DNA from: JAIVJN01 sp036732565
GTDB lineage: Bacteria > Acidobacteriota > Vicinamibacteria > Vicinamibacterales > UBA2999
DNA: 6,545 nt
Assembly (NCBI GenBank): GCA_036732565.1
Contig: DAINCF010000411.1
Location: forward strand, 1 to 6,545
Direction: 5' to 3'
Part shown: positions 1 through 6,248 of the stretch, in pieces
Numbering within the stretch: position 1 is the stretch's first letter
Layout of the letters: each line of letters starts with the position of its first letter
The notes under the pieces: model-generated
Database searches by the model: none
Seen by the model: only the letters and a program-made list of their open reading frames with translations
Told to the model about the DNA's origin: nothing
Made by a program: the position numbers and the translations under genes

Positions 1-761
1 GTCGTCAGGCCGCGCGCTGGCTCGGCGCCCGCTGGCCCCGTTCCCGTCGGCTTCCGCGTCCGCTGCGCGCCGGCAACGTGCTCGAGAACCTGGGATGGCC
101 GCAGGAGTCCGCGTACTACGCCGATCTCTGTTTCGTGAAGCCCTGGGACGCCCGCGCGCTGCTCGGACTGGCGAGCTCACGCGATCCGGCGGCGAGCCCT
201 GTGTACGAAGCCGTGACCGCGCCGTATCGCCGCTGCCCGTCGACCAACGCGCTGCAGCGCGCGCAGTACGCGGATCTGAAAGTCTATCTGCCCAACGATC
301 CGCTCGTGAAGGTGGATCGGACCAGCATGGCCAACAGTCTCGAGGTGCGCTGCCCGCTGCTCGATCATCGCGTGATCGAGTTCGCGTTTCGCGTGCCGGC
401 CGATCGGAAGGTGCGCGGCAGCCGCTCGAAACACTATCTGCGCGAGCTCGGGGCGCGCCGCTTGCCTGCCGGGCTGGCATCCCTGCCGAAACAAGGGTTC
501 AACGCACCCATCGGTGATTGGATTCGCGGCCCGTACCGGCTCTGGTTCGAGCGTGAAGTGCTGGGGCCTGACTCCAGCGTGTCGTCGCTGCTCGACACGA
601 CCCTCGTCGCGCGCTGGCTGCGCGAGCATTGCGACGAGGGCCAGGATCGCTCGTCGGCGCTGTGGACCACGTGGTGCCTCGAACGCTGGCATCGTCTGCT
701 CGAGCACGATCGACCGCTGCGCTCGACGGCGGGCGCTGCCCCCATGGTCGCGGCGGTATGA
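1..761 (+). CDS. Asparagine synthase-family amidotransferase, C-terminal part (5' end outside window)
   Basis: The open frame (codons begin at base 3) runs in from the left edge with no stop and ends at TGA 759-761, giving about 252 C-terminal residues. They match the synthetase domain of the AsnB family (PF00733): the block DLKVYLPNDPLVKVDRTSMA followed by SLEVRCPLLDH is the hallmark of the aspartate/AMP side of the active site, and KQGFNAPIGDWIRGP is the conserved K-x-G-F loop near the C-terminus. Such enzymes use glutamine-derived ammonia and ATP to amidate a carboxylate. Versions with this Trp/Arg-rich tail (ALWTTWCLERWHRLLEH) are common in exopolysaccharide and exosortase loci, so the substrate need not be aspartate. 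The glutaminase domain and the SGGxDS pyrophosphatase motif would lie upstream of the window, so catalytic completeness cannot be judged. The GTG at 78 is internal to the domain and is not the real start. Family certain; exact substrate unknown, so no symbol is given. Confidence 0.9.
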   Translation, partial: RQAARWLGARWPRSRRLPRPLRAGNVLENLGWPQESAYYADLCFVKPWDARALLGLASSRDPAASPVYEAVTAPYRRCPSTNALQRAQYADLKVYLPNDPLVKVDRTSMANSLEVRCPLLDHRVIEFAFRVPADRKVRGSRSKHYLRELGARRLPAGLASLPKQGFNAPIGDWIRGPYRLWFEREVLGPDSSVSSLLDTTLVARWLREHCDEGQDRSSALWTTWCLERWHRLLEHDRPLRSTAGAAPMVAAV

Positions 762-949
762 CGGCGGTTTGACCACCGCGTAACCCGACAAAATCGGCGC
801 TCGAGCTGCCGCCAATTTCGTTAGACCGATCGCGCTTCGTGAAGCTGAGCTTTTCCCGCCTGAGCCAGAAGTCGCGAAAACTAGCGTAGTTCTCGTGCGT
901 TTGAGGGCGAAAGCCGCTGGTATCCGCCTTGCCCAGCGTCCGGCGTCTC
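762..949. other. Gene-free gap before the paralogue cluster
   Basis: This 188-bp gap separates the amidotransferase from paralogue A. It holds only weak structure: a 5-bp inverted repeat at 764-768/775-779 just after the amidotransferase stop, a 13-base palindrome (aacta-gcg-tagtt) at 879-891, and a 6-bp stem at 915-920/933-938 (cgctgg/ccagcg) just before the chosen start of A, which could lie in its mRNA leader. I see no well-spaced -35/-10 pair, no T-tract terminator and no riboswitch consensus. A promoter for A probably lies here because the gap is long and the function changes, but I cannot place it. Confidence 0.4.
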
Positions 950-3112
950 ATGCGCAAAGAACCGAACCGCCACCGAGCCGCACAGCTCGGATTCGTCGGA
1001 ATCCTCGTCGCGGGCCTCCTTCCCCAGGGTGCCGCGCAATCGCCAACGAGCCAACCGCTCGTCCAGGCGTCCAACATGCGTTACCTGGGATCGTTTCGAG
1101 TACCTGAAAACGATGGCAGCGGCCAGACGTCGGGTGATCTCACGTACGGAGGGACAGCGCTCGGGTTGTCTCCAGGCGGACTCTTCATCGGCGGCCACGA
1201 CTGGACGCAGCGGTTGTGCGAGGTGTCCATTCCCGCAATCGGAGGCCTGGCCACGATTCGACAGCGGTGCGTCGACATCAGCGAAGGACGCATGGCGCAG
1301 GTCGATCCCGGGAACACCATCAAGATCGGCGGTTCGCTCCTCTACAATGGCCGGTTGATCTCGACGGCGTTCAGCTACTACGACGCCGATACCAATCAGT
1401 CCATCAGTCACTTCGCCTCGGGAACGACGCTGAGCGCGGGGGGCGATGTCACCGGGCCCATCCAGGTCGGCTCGGCCGGTGCGGGTTACGTCTCCGGTCA
1501 GATGGCCCTGGTTCCTGCCGAGTGGCAGTCGCTGCTCGGTGGTCCCGCGTTGACCGGGCAATGCTGTCTCTCGATCATCTCGCGCACTTCGAGCGGGCCG
1601 TCCGTGTCGGTATTCAATCCCGACGACGTGGGTCGCGTGACGCCGGTGCCGGCGACACGCCTGCTTGGGTATCCCGTCGATCGTCCGTTGTCGAACCCTG
1701 CCATCGCGAACGGGTTCTACACCCACGCCGACACCATGGGCGGCTTCGGATTCCCTGCCGGCACGCGGTCAGTGCTGTTCTTCGGACGACACGGTTCGGG
1801 AACGCAGTGCTACGGCGAAGGCAGTGCCTGCGGCGATGCGGCGGAGGAATACAAGGGCTACCACGCCTATCCCTACCACCATCAGGTCTGGGCGTACGAC
1901 GCCAACGATCTCCTCGCGGTCAAGAACGGATCGCGTCAATTCTGGGACGTGCGTCCGTACGCGACGTGGCGTCTCACCGAGATGAACAACTCGGGAGGGG
2001 CCTCGATCTCCGGCGCCACCTACGATCCGGCCACGCGCCGCGTCTACATCACGGAGCACTACGGCGCGAGTCCGAAGGTGCATGTCTACGAGATCACGGC
2101 CGGGACGTCGGCGTCACCACCGCCACCGCCACCGCCGCCTCCGCCGCCACCACCTCCTCCGCCTCCGCCACCGCCGCCGCTACCGGGACCGACGCCCGGG
2201 CCGACACCTGACGTCTGCGGTGATGGTGTCGACAACAACCAGAATGGAGCGGTCGATGAAGGCTGCCCGGGTCCGCCGCGACGATTCACCGGCAGGGTGC
2301 GAGGCAATGACATCACGTTGTCGTGGATACCGCCGATCACCGGCACCGCCCCGACGCAGTATGTGGTCGAGGCAGGCGTCAGCCCGAGACAGACGCTCTA
2401 TACCGGGACCACGGGCTCGTCTACGTCGACCCGCGTGAACAACGTCGGGCGAGGTCGATACTACATACGCATTCGCGCGAAGAATGCGGCGGGACTGAGC
2501 GTGCCCTCCAACGAAGTGGCGGTAAGCGTCGGATGTTCGGGTCGACCGAGTCCGCTCACGAATCTGCAGAGCAGAGTGCGCGGCGGCCTCGTCACGATGA
2601 CGTGGACCGATCCGGATGGATGTGCCGACACACAGTACCGTCTTGCAGTCTACGATGCGAACGGTGCGACCCTCGCCGAACTGACCACCGACGCTGATAC
2701 GGTCAGCGCGATGGCGGGGCCGGGCACGTACTACGTCCGCGCAGCGGCGGTCTCGAACCTTGGTACGAGCGATCCGACCGCTCCGATGAAGCTCGTGGTC
2801 GAAAGCGCTGCGTGCGTGCCGCCGCAGTTCACCACGCAGCTGACTTCGCAAACGTCGGGATCGTTGGTCCAGCTGTCATGGAACCCCACGAACCTCGCCG
2901 AGGCCTTGAACGCGGACGCGCTCGCGCCGCTGATATACGTGCTGGAGGCAGGTACAGGTCCAGGCCTGACCAACATTCTGCAGGCACCGCTTGGCCGGAC
3001 GACGTCGATCGCCGCGCCGGCGCCGTCAGGCACCTACTATGTGCGCGTCCGGCCAGCCGATGTGTGCGGGCTGGGCACCGCCTCGAACGAAGTGGTGGTG
3101 CGCGTGCCCTAA
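950..3112 (+). CDS. Paralogue A: secreted core-domain protein with poly-Pro linker, MopE-like motif and three FN3 modules
   Basis: The product has 720 residues and I do not recognise a named family for the core. Residues 1-29 are a Sec signal peptide (basic n-region, hydrophobic FVGILVAGLL, cleavage near GAA|Q). Residues 37-382 form the core shared with B and C, with six cysteines also found in both (LCEV, QRC, QCC, QCYGE, SAC) and recurrent strand-turn segments such as SVLFFGRHG and RRVYITEHYG that suggest a propeller-like beta fold (inference). Then come 21 consecutive prolines (390-410), a MopE-like Cys/Asp motif (421-439), and three FN3-like modules (about 440-528, 530-621, 623-720) with the signature YYVRVR/YYIRIRAKNAAG. 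There is no LPXTG, PEP-CTERM or transmembrane anchor, so it is probably released or held by its modules. ATG 950 was chosen over TTG 929 because it gives a standard signal peptide; neither has a clear Shine-Dalgarno. Translation of the proline run should depend on EF-P. Confidence 0.85.
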   Translation: MRKEPNRHRAAQLGFVGILVAGLLPQGAAQSPTSQPLVQASNMRYLGSFRVPENDGSGQTSGDLTYGGTALGLSPGGLFIGGHDWTQRLCEVSIPAIGGLATIRQRCVDISEGRMAQVDPGNTIKIGGSLLYNGRLISTAFSYYDADTNQSISHFASGTTLSAGGDVTGPIQVGSAGAGYVSGQMALVPAEWQSLLGGPALTGQCCLSIISRTSSGPSVSVFNPDDVGRVTPVPATRLLGYPVDRPLSNPAIANGFYTHADTMGGFGFPAGTRSVLFFGRHGSGTQCYGEGSACGDAAEEYKGYHAYPYHHQVWAYDANDLLAVKNGSRQFWDVRPYATWRLTEMNNSGGASISGATYDPATRRVYITEHYGASPKVHVYEITAGTSASPPPPPPPPPPPPPPPPPPPPPLPGPTPGPTPDVCGDGVDNNQNGAVDEGCPGPPRRFTGRVRGNDITLSWIPPITGTAPTQYVVEAGVSPRQTLYTGTTGSSTSTRVNNVGRGRYYIRIRAKNAAGLSVPSNEVAVSVGCSGRPSPLTNLQSRVRGGLVTMTWTDPDGCADTQYRLAVYDANGATLAELTTDADTVSAMAGPGTYYVRAAAVSNLGTSDPTAPMKLVVESAACVPPQFTTQLTSQTSGSLVQLSWNPTNLAEALNADALAPLIYVLEAGTGPGLTNILQAPLGRTTSIAAPAPSGTYYVRVRPADVCGLGTASNEVVVRVP
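2117..2179 (+). repeat. Poly-proline codon run (21 consecutive Pro) in paralogue A
   Basis: Twenty-one uninterrupted CCN codons (a mix of CCG, CCA and CCT) encode the linker between the core and the C-terminal modules of A. After one Leu the Pro-rich stretch continues as PGPTPGPTP. The mixed third bases show it is not a pure trinucleotide microsatellite, which argues for selection on the protein. Paralogues B and C lack it. It is likely a stiff extended spacer, and a strong EF-P-dependent pause site during translation. Confidence 0.95.
2210..2266 (+). other. MopE-like Cys/Asp motif in paralogue A
   Basis: The motif DVCGDGVDNNQNGAVDEGC (residues 421-439) matches the short D-x-C-x-D-G-x-D-N-x-C/x-x-G-x-x-D-E-x-C element annotated as a putative metal-binding (MopE-type) repeat in many secreted bacterial proteins. 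The D/N ladder looks like a calcium-binding loop. The usual middle cysteine (DNNCNG in typical copies) is Gln here, leaving two cysteines that could pair with each other. It sits between the proline linker and the first FN3 module. Metal binding is inferred from the family. Confidence 0.75.
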
Positions 3113-3146
3113 GGGTACACAGGTGCGCAAGAATTTCATGGCGCTG

Positions 3147-3186
3147 TCCGATCACGCGACGCCAGAACCACGGTTGCGTGATCGGA
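3147..3186. terminator. Strong hairpin in the A-B gap (possible terminator or operator)
   Basis: Arms 3147-3160 and 3173-3186 form a 14-pair stem with one G-T wobble and a 12-base loop (gccagaaccacg). It begins 34 bases after the stop codon of A. No T-tract follows, so it is not a canonical intrinsic terminator; it may stabilise the 3' end of the A transcript, act as a Rho-independent-like stop without a U-run, or be a DNA operator. The arms contain CGATCAC/GTGATCG, and CGATCAC recurs at 3218-3223 inside the nearby palindrome. Confidence 0.5.
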
Positions 3187-3208
3187 ATGCGACAAAACTG
3201 CACAGAAT

Positions 3209-3224
3209 TGTGAAATCGATCACA
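3209..3224. promoter_or_regulatory. CRP/FNR-type palindrome (TGTGA-N6-TCACA) upstream of paralogue B
   Basis: The 16-mer tgtgaaatcgatcaca has both perfect CRP half-sites with the correct 6-base spacer. Its centre lies 53.5 bases before the ATG of B. It falls in the only sizeable gap of the cluster, where a promoter for B and C would be expected. I could not find a convincing -10 element downstream (acagacattg is the nearest AT-containing stretch). The regulator that would bind is inferred from the consensus of the Crp/Fnr superfamily only. Confidence 0.5.
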
Positions 3225-3269
3225 CGTGGCGATCGCGGGCACAGACATTGCCACCGGTCGCCACGTTCC

Positions 3270-5000
3270 ATGCAAAATCAGAATGCGCTCGTCGTGTGCG
3301 CGACTACGGTCGCGCTCGGCCTCCTCGCTGTACTCCCCTCCAGCGTCAGGGCGCAAACTCCGACTGCTCTCCCCCTCGTGCAGGCCGGACACATGCGCTA
3401 TCTCGGATCGTTTCCCATCGCTGCGTCCGATGGCAGCGGCGCGGATCAAGGGCTGCTCACGTATGGCGGCGCTGCGCTCAGCGTCAATCCGGTTACCCAA
3501 ACCCTCCTCCTCTCGGGCCACGACTGGTACGGTCGATTGTGCGAAGTGCGCATTCCTGCGGTGCTGAATCAAGCAGCGCCCGTCGTTCAGCGCTGCGGGG
3601 ACGTCACCGATGGACGTCTCGGGCAAGTGAAAGCCGATGCGAAGCTTGGCGGAAGCCTGGTGTGGAACGGGCGATTGATCGTTTCCGCGTACTCGTACTA
3701 CGACGCCGATGGCAGCACGCGTGTCTCGCACTTCGCCTCTGGGCTCAACTTTAGTCAGGCTGGCGATGCGCTTGGCCCGTTTCAAGTCGGCCAGTCCGGC
3801 GGCGGCTTCGTCGGCGGCTACATGGGCGTCATTCCCAACGAATGGCGTGCGTTGTTAGGCGGGCCTGCACTGACGGGCCAATGCTGTCTGTCGATCATCT
3901 CGCGGACCTCCAGCGGTCCAGCGGCATCGGTCTTCAATCCCGACGACGTCGGCAATGTGAGTCCGGTGCCCGCGGTCCCACTCCTTGGCTATCCGATCTC
4001 GACACCGTTGGCGCCCAACAACTCGCAGAACGAGTTCTTCAACAACGCGACCGAGGTCACCGGTGTTGCGTTCCCGTCCGGCACGCGCAGCGTGCTGTTC
4101 ATCGGGAAGCACGGATTGGGTCCGTACTGCTACGGTGAAGCCGCGGCCTGCGGCGATCCCGCGGCCGTCTACAAAGGCTCGCACGCCTACCCCTACGCAC
4201 ACCAGGTGTGGGCGTACGACGCCGTGGAGCTCGCGATGGTGCGCCACGGCTTGAAGCAGCCCTGGCAAGTTCGGCCGTACGCGGTGTGGCGCCTGTCTGA
4301 AATCAACAGCGCTGGCTCCGCGACGATTGCCGGCGCCGCGTACGATCACACCACCGGCCGTGTATACATCACCGAGGACTACGGCGATCGTCCGCGCGTG
4401 CACGTGTATCAGATTGGCGGCTCCGTAGGTGCAGGGCCGGTAGCGCCGCCGCAGAATTTCCGCGTCGGCGTCGCGGGCACGACAGTGACGTTTACGTGGA
4501 GCCCACCGGCCACGGGAGAGGTGGTCAACGACTACCTGCTCGACGCCGGCACGTCGCCGAATTCGTCAAACCTGGTGAGTGGCGCGGCGCTGGGGCCGGG
4601 CTTCGTGCTGACGGTCCCGAACGTGCCTCCTGGCGCCTACTACGTACGCATTCGGGCGCGAAATGGGGCTGGCATCAGCACCCCATCGGAGGAGGCGACC
4701 TTCACGGTCGGCGGTGCCACCGGAGCAGCGCCCGGCGCGCCGACGCTGAATGCCACGGTGAACGCTGCCCGGGTGCTGACAATGTCGTGGGCGGCATCGC
4801 CGTCTGGTGGCGCGCCGACCAGTTACATTCTCGAGGCGGGCGCCGGGCCAGGCGTCAATCAGCTATCGGGCGACGTCGGTCCGATCACGAGCCTCGTCCT
4901 ACCCGGCCTCCCGCCAGGGACATACTATTTTCGCGCCCGGGCGAGAAATGCCGTGGGCGTCGGGCCTCCCAGCGCCGACGTCCGCGTCGTCGTCAGATAA
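3270..5000 (+). CDS. Paralogue B: secreted core-domain protein with two FN3 modules
   Basis: The product has 576 residues. ATG 3270 was chosen because it gives a clean signal peptide (MQNQNALVV, then hydrophobic residues, cleavage at VRA|Q). The frame is open further upstream into gene A, but those residues have no sensible composition. Residues 36-382 are the same core as in A and C, ending at the same residue number as in A, with all six conserved cysteines (LCEV, QRC, QCC, YCYGE, AAC). Two FN3-like modules follow, at about 390-480 (PPQNFRVGVAG to FTV) and 487-576 (APGAPTLNATVN to the stop), each carrying GAYYVRIRARNGAG or GTYYFRARARNAVG. A short Gly-rich linker replaces the poly-Pro and MopE-like segment of A. 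No Shine-Dalgarno is visible. The gene starts 157 bp after A, behind a CRP-like site, and lies 43 bp before C, so B and C are likely co-transcribed. Function unknown; probable exported surface or matrix protein. Confidence 0.85.
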   Translation: MQNQNALVVCATTVALGLLAVLPSSVRAQTPTALPLVQAGHMRYLGSFPIAASDGSGADQGLLTYGGAALSVNPVTQTLLLSGHDWYGRLCEVRIPAVLNQAAPVVQRCGDVTDGRLGQVKADAKLGGSLVWNGRLIVSAYSYYDADGSTRVSHFASGLNFSQAGDALGPFQVGQSGGGFVGGYMGVIPNEWRALLGGPALTGQCCLSIISRTSSGPAASVFNPDDVGNVSPVPAVPLLGYPISTPLAPNNSQNEFFNNATEVTGVAFPSGTRSVLFIGKHGLGPYCYGEAAACGDPAAVYKGSHAYPYAHQVWAYDAVELAMVRHGLKQPWQVRPYAVWRLSEINSAGSATIAGAAYDHTTGRVYITEDYGDRPRVHVYQIGGSVGAGPVAPPQNFRVGVAGTTVTFTWSPPATGEVVNDYLLDAGTSPNSSNLVSGAALGPGFVLTVPNVPPGAYYVRIRARNGAGISTPSEEATFTVGGATGAAPGAPTLNATVNAARVLTMSWAASPSGGAPTSYILEAGAGPGVNQLSGDVGPITSLVLPGLPPGTYYFRARARNAVGVGPPSADVRVVVR

Positions 5001-5021
5001 ATACCGACATGCGCGCCGGCC

Positions 5022-5040
5022 GTGACTAAGATAGAGTCAC
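5022..5040. promoter_or_regulatory. Small hairpin immediately upstream of the start of paralogue C
   Basis: The arms gtgact (5022-5027) and agtcac (5035-5040) form a perfect 6-bp stem with a 7-base loop (aagatag), ending 3 bases before the ATG of C. The loop-proximal agag (5033-5036) is the only, weak, Shine-Dalgarno-like stretch, with a 7-base spacing, so folding would hide it. The taagat inside (5027-5032) also resembles a -10 box by 4 of 6 bases, without a matching -35. It may be a translational control element or chance. Confidence 0.35.
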
Positions 5041-5043
5041 ACT

Positions 5044-6216
5044 ATGGTCCGGCATCTCTTTGGACCTTGCGCCGCGATGATCGCAATCGTCGCGGCGCTC
5101 ACGGTTCCAACTCACTCGCTGCGCGCACAATCCACCGACGCGACGAAGTTGCCACGCGTGTCGGCGGAGGACATGAAATACATCGGGTCGTTTGCCGTCG
5201 ATGACGCGGACGGCTCGAACGCCAAAGAGGGGTTGCTCACCTACGGGGGACGAGCGCTCAGCGTGAACCCCGCGACGCAGACGCTGCTCATCGGTGGGCA
5301 CGCCTGGTACAACCGCCTCTGCGAGGTCGCGATCCCGGAGGACTTCGAGCGCGGCACACGCGTCGTGCAGCCGTGCACGGATGTCACCGAAGGACGGCTC
5401 AAGAACATCGACGATGGGCCGGTCAATCTCGGTGGATCGCTCGTCTACAAATCACGCTTGATCGTGTCTGCGTACTCGTATTACGACGCGGATGGCAATC
5501 AGGAACGCTCGCATTTCGTATCCGGCCTCAACCTCACGCAGTCCGGTGACGTGCAGGGACCGTTCCGCGTCGGCAAGGATCAATCGGCCGGCTTCGTCTC
5601 CGGCTACATGGGGCTGGTGCCTGAGGAGTGGCAATCACTGCTCGGTGGTCCAGCGCTGACCGGCAACTGCTGTCTATCGATCATCTCGCGCACGTCGAGC
5701 GGGCCGGCGCTGTCCGTGTTCAATCCGGACGACGTTGGACGCGAGAACCCTGTGCCCGCGACCGAGCTCGTGGGCTATCCGCTCGACGAGGAACTGGCGC
5801 CGGGGAAGCAGCGCAACCTGCTCTACAATCTCACCGCGGAGATCAAGGGAGTCGGATTCCCGGCCGGCACGCGCAGCGTGCTCTTCGTCGGCCGCATCGG
5901 TGAGGGCAACTACTGCTACGGTGAGGTCAGCGAGTGCCCGGACCCCGCCAGCCAGTACAAAGGTCCGCACGCGTATCCGTATCGCCATCAGGTCTGGGCC
6001 TACGACGCGCTCGATCTGGTCGAGGTCAAACGCGACAAGAAGCGCCCGTGGGAGATCCGACCCTACGCCACGTGGCGCCTCACCGAGATGAACGATAAGG
6101 GCTCAGCCTACATCGCAGGCGCCGCCTACGATCAGACGACCCGCCGGCTCTACATCACCGAGGAGTACGGCGAACGTCCTCGCGTGCACGTCTACGAGAT
6201 CGCGGCAATCCAGTAG
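5044..6216 (+). CDS. Paralogue C: secreted core-domain protein without C-terminal modules
   Basis: The product has 390 residues. Residues 1-28 are a signal peptide (MVRHLFGPCAAMIAIVAALTV..., cleavage at LRA|Q). Residues 36-386 are the core shared with A and B, and the protein ends four residues after the common VHVYEI terminus. It is therefore the minimal form of the family and defines the core as an independently stable unit. All six conserved cysteines are present (LCEV, QPC, NCC, YCYGE, SEC). The conserved block SVFNPDDVG and the tail segment RPYATWRLTEMN are intact. In the first third it is closer to B than to A (both share GLLTYGG.ALSVNP.TQTLL), whereas the linker after the signal peptide is the most diverged of the three (KLPRVSAEDMKYIG against PLVQA..MRYLG). 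It lies 43 bp after B with no terminator between them, so it is probably the last gene of a B-C operon. Function unknown. Confidence 0.87.
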   Translation: MVRHLFGPCAAMIAIVAALTVPTHSLRAQSTDATKLPRVSAEDMKYIGSFAVDDADGSNAKEGLLTYGGRALSVNPATQTLLIGGHAWYNRLCEVAIPEDFERGTRVVQPCTDVTEGRLKNIDDGPVNLGGSLVYKSRLIVSAYSYYDADGNQERSHFVSGLNLTQSGDVQGPFRVGKDQSAGFVSGYMGLVPEEWQSLLGGPALTGNCCLSIISRTSSGPALSVFNPDDVGRENPVPATELVGYPLDEELAPGKQRNLLYNLTAEIKGVGFPAGTRSVLFVGRIGEGNYCYGEVSECPDPASQYKGPHAYPYRHQVWAYDALDLVEVKRDKKRPWEIRPYATWRLTEMNDKGSAYIAGAAYDQTTRRLYITEEYGERPRVHVYEIAAIQ

Positions 6217-6238
6217 GGCGGTACGACAACCGCCCTAC
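6213..6238. terminator. Hairpin between convergent genes, likely bidirectional terminator
   Basis: A perfect 10-bp inverted repeat, gtagggcggt (6213-6222) and accgccctac (6229-6238), encloses a 6-base loop (acgaca). The left arm includes the TAG stop of C (6214-6216), and the right arm ends 10 bases short of the stop of the minus-strand gene. The position between converging stops fits a shared terminator. Neither side has a clear T-tract, so efficiency is uncertain. Confidence 0.65.
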
Positions 6239-6248
6239 CGCGCATCTC

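Noticed and set aside
764..779. Possible terminator after the amidotransferase gene
   Set aside because: Only a 5-bp stem with no T-tract; too weak to call as a terminator.
906..915. GGC-GAAA-GCC tetraloop-like hairpin suggesting a riboswitch leader
   Set aside because: Only three base pairs, and the surrounding bases do not match the c-di-GMP or other riboswitch consensus I know.
881..1726. Minus-strand open frame of 281 residues over the start of gene A
   Set aside because: It is antisense to the signal peptide and conserved core of A, with Arg-rich shadow composition and no recognisable domain.
2086..2346. Minus-strand open frame encoding a long poly-glycine stretch
   Set aside because: It is the reverse complement of the proline codon run in gene A; it has no start context and no independent domain.
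3229..3236. Octamer palindrome gcgatcgc
   Set aside because: Short palindromes of this composition are expected by chance in GC-rich DNA; it occurs alone here.
2991..3269. Upstream extension of paralogue B into gene A
   Set aside because: The extra 93 residues are Arg/Cys/Pro-rich out-of-frame translation of gene A and would bury the clear signal peptide that starts at 3270.
2829..3785. Long minus-strand open frame spanning the A-B gap (318 residues)
   Set aside because: It covers parts of two well-supported plus-strand genes, is Arg/Ala-rich and low in sense composition, and is typical of a shadow frame in GC-rich DNA.
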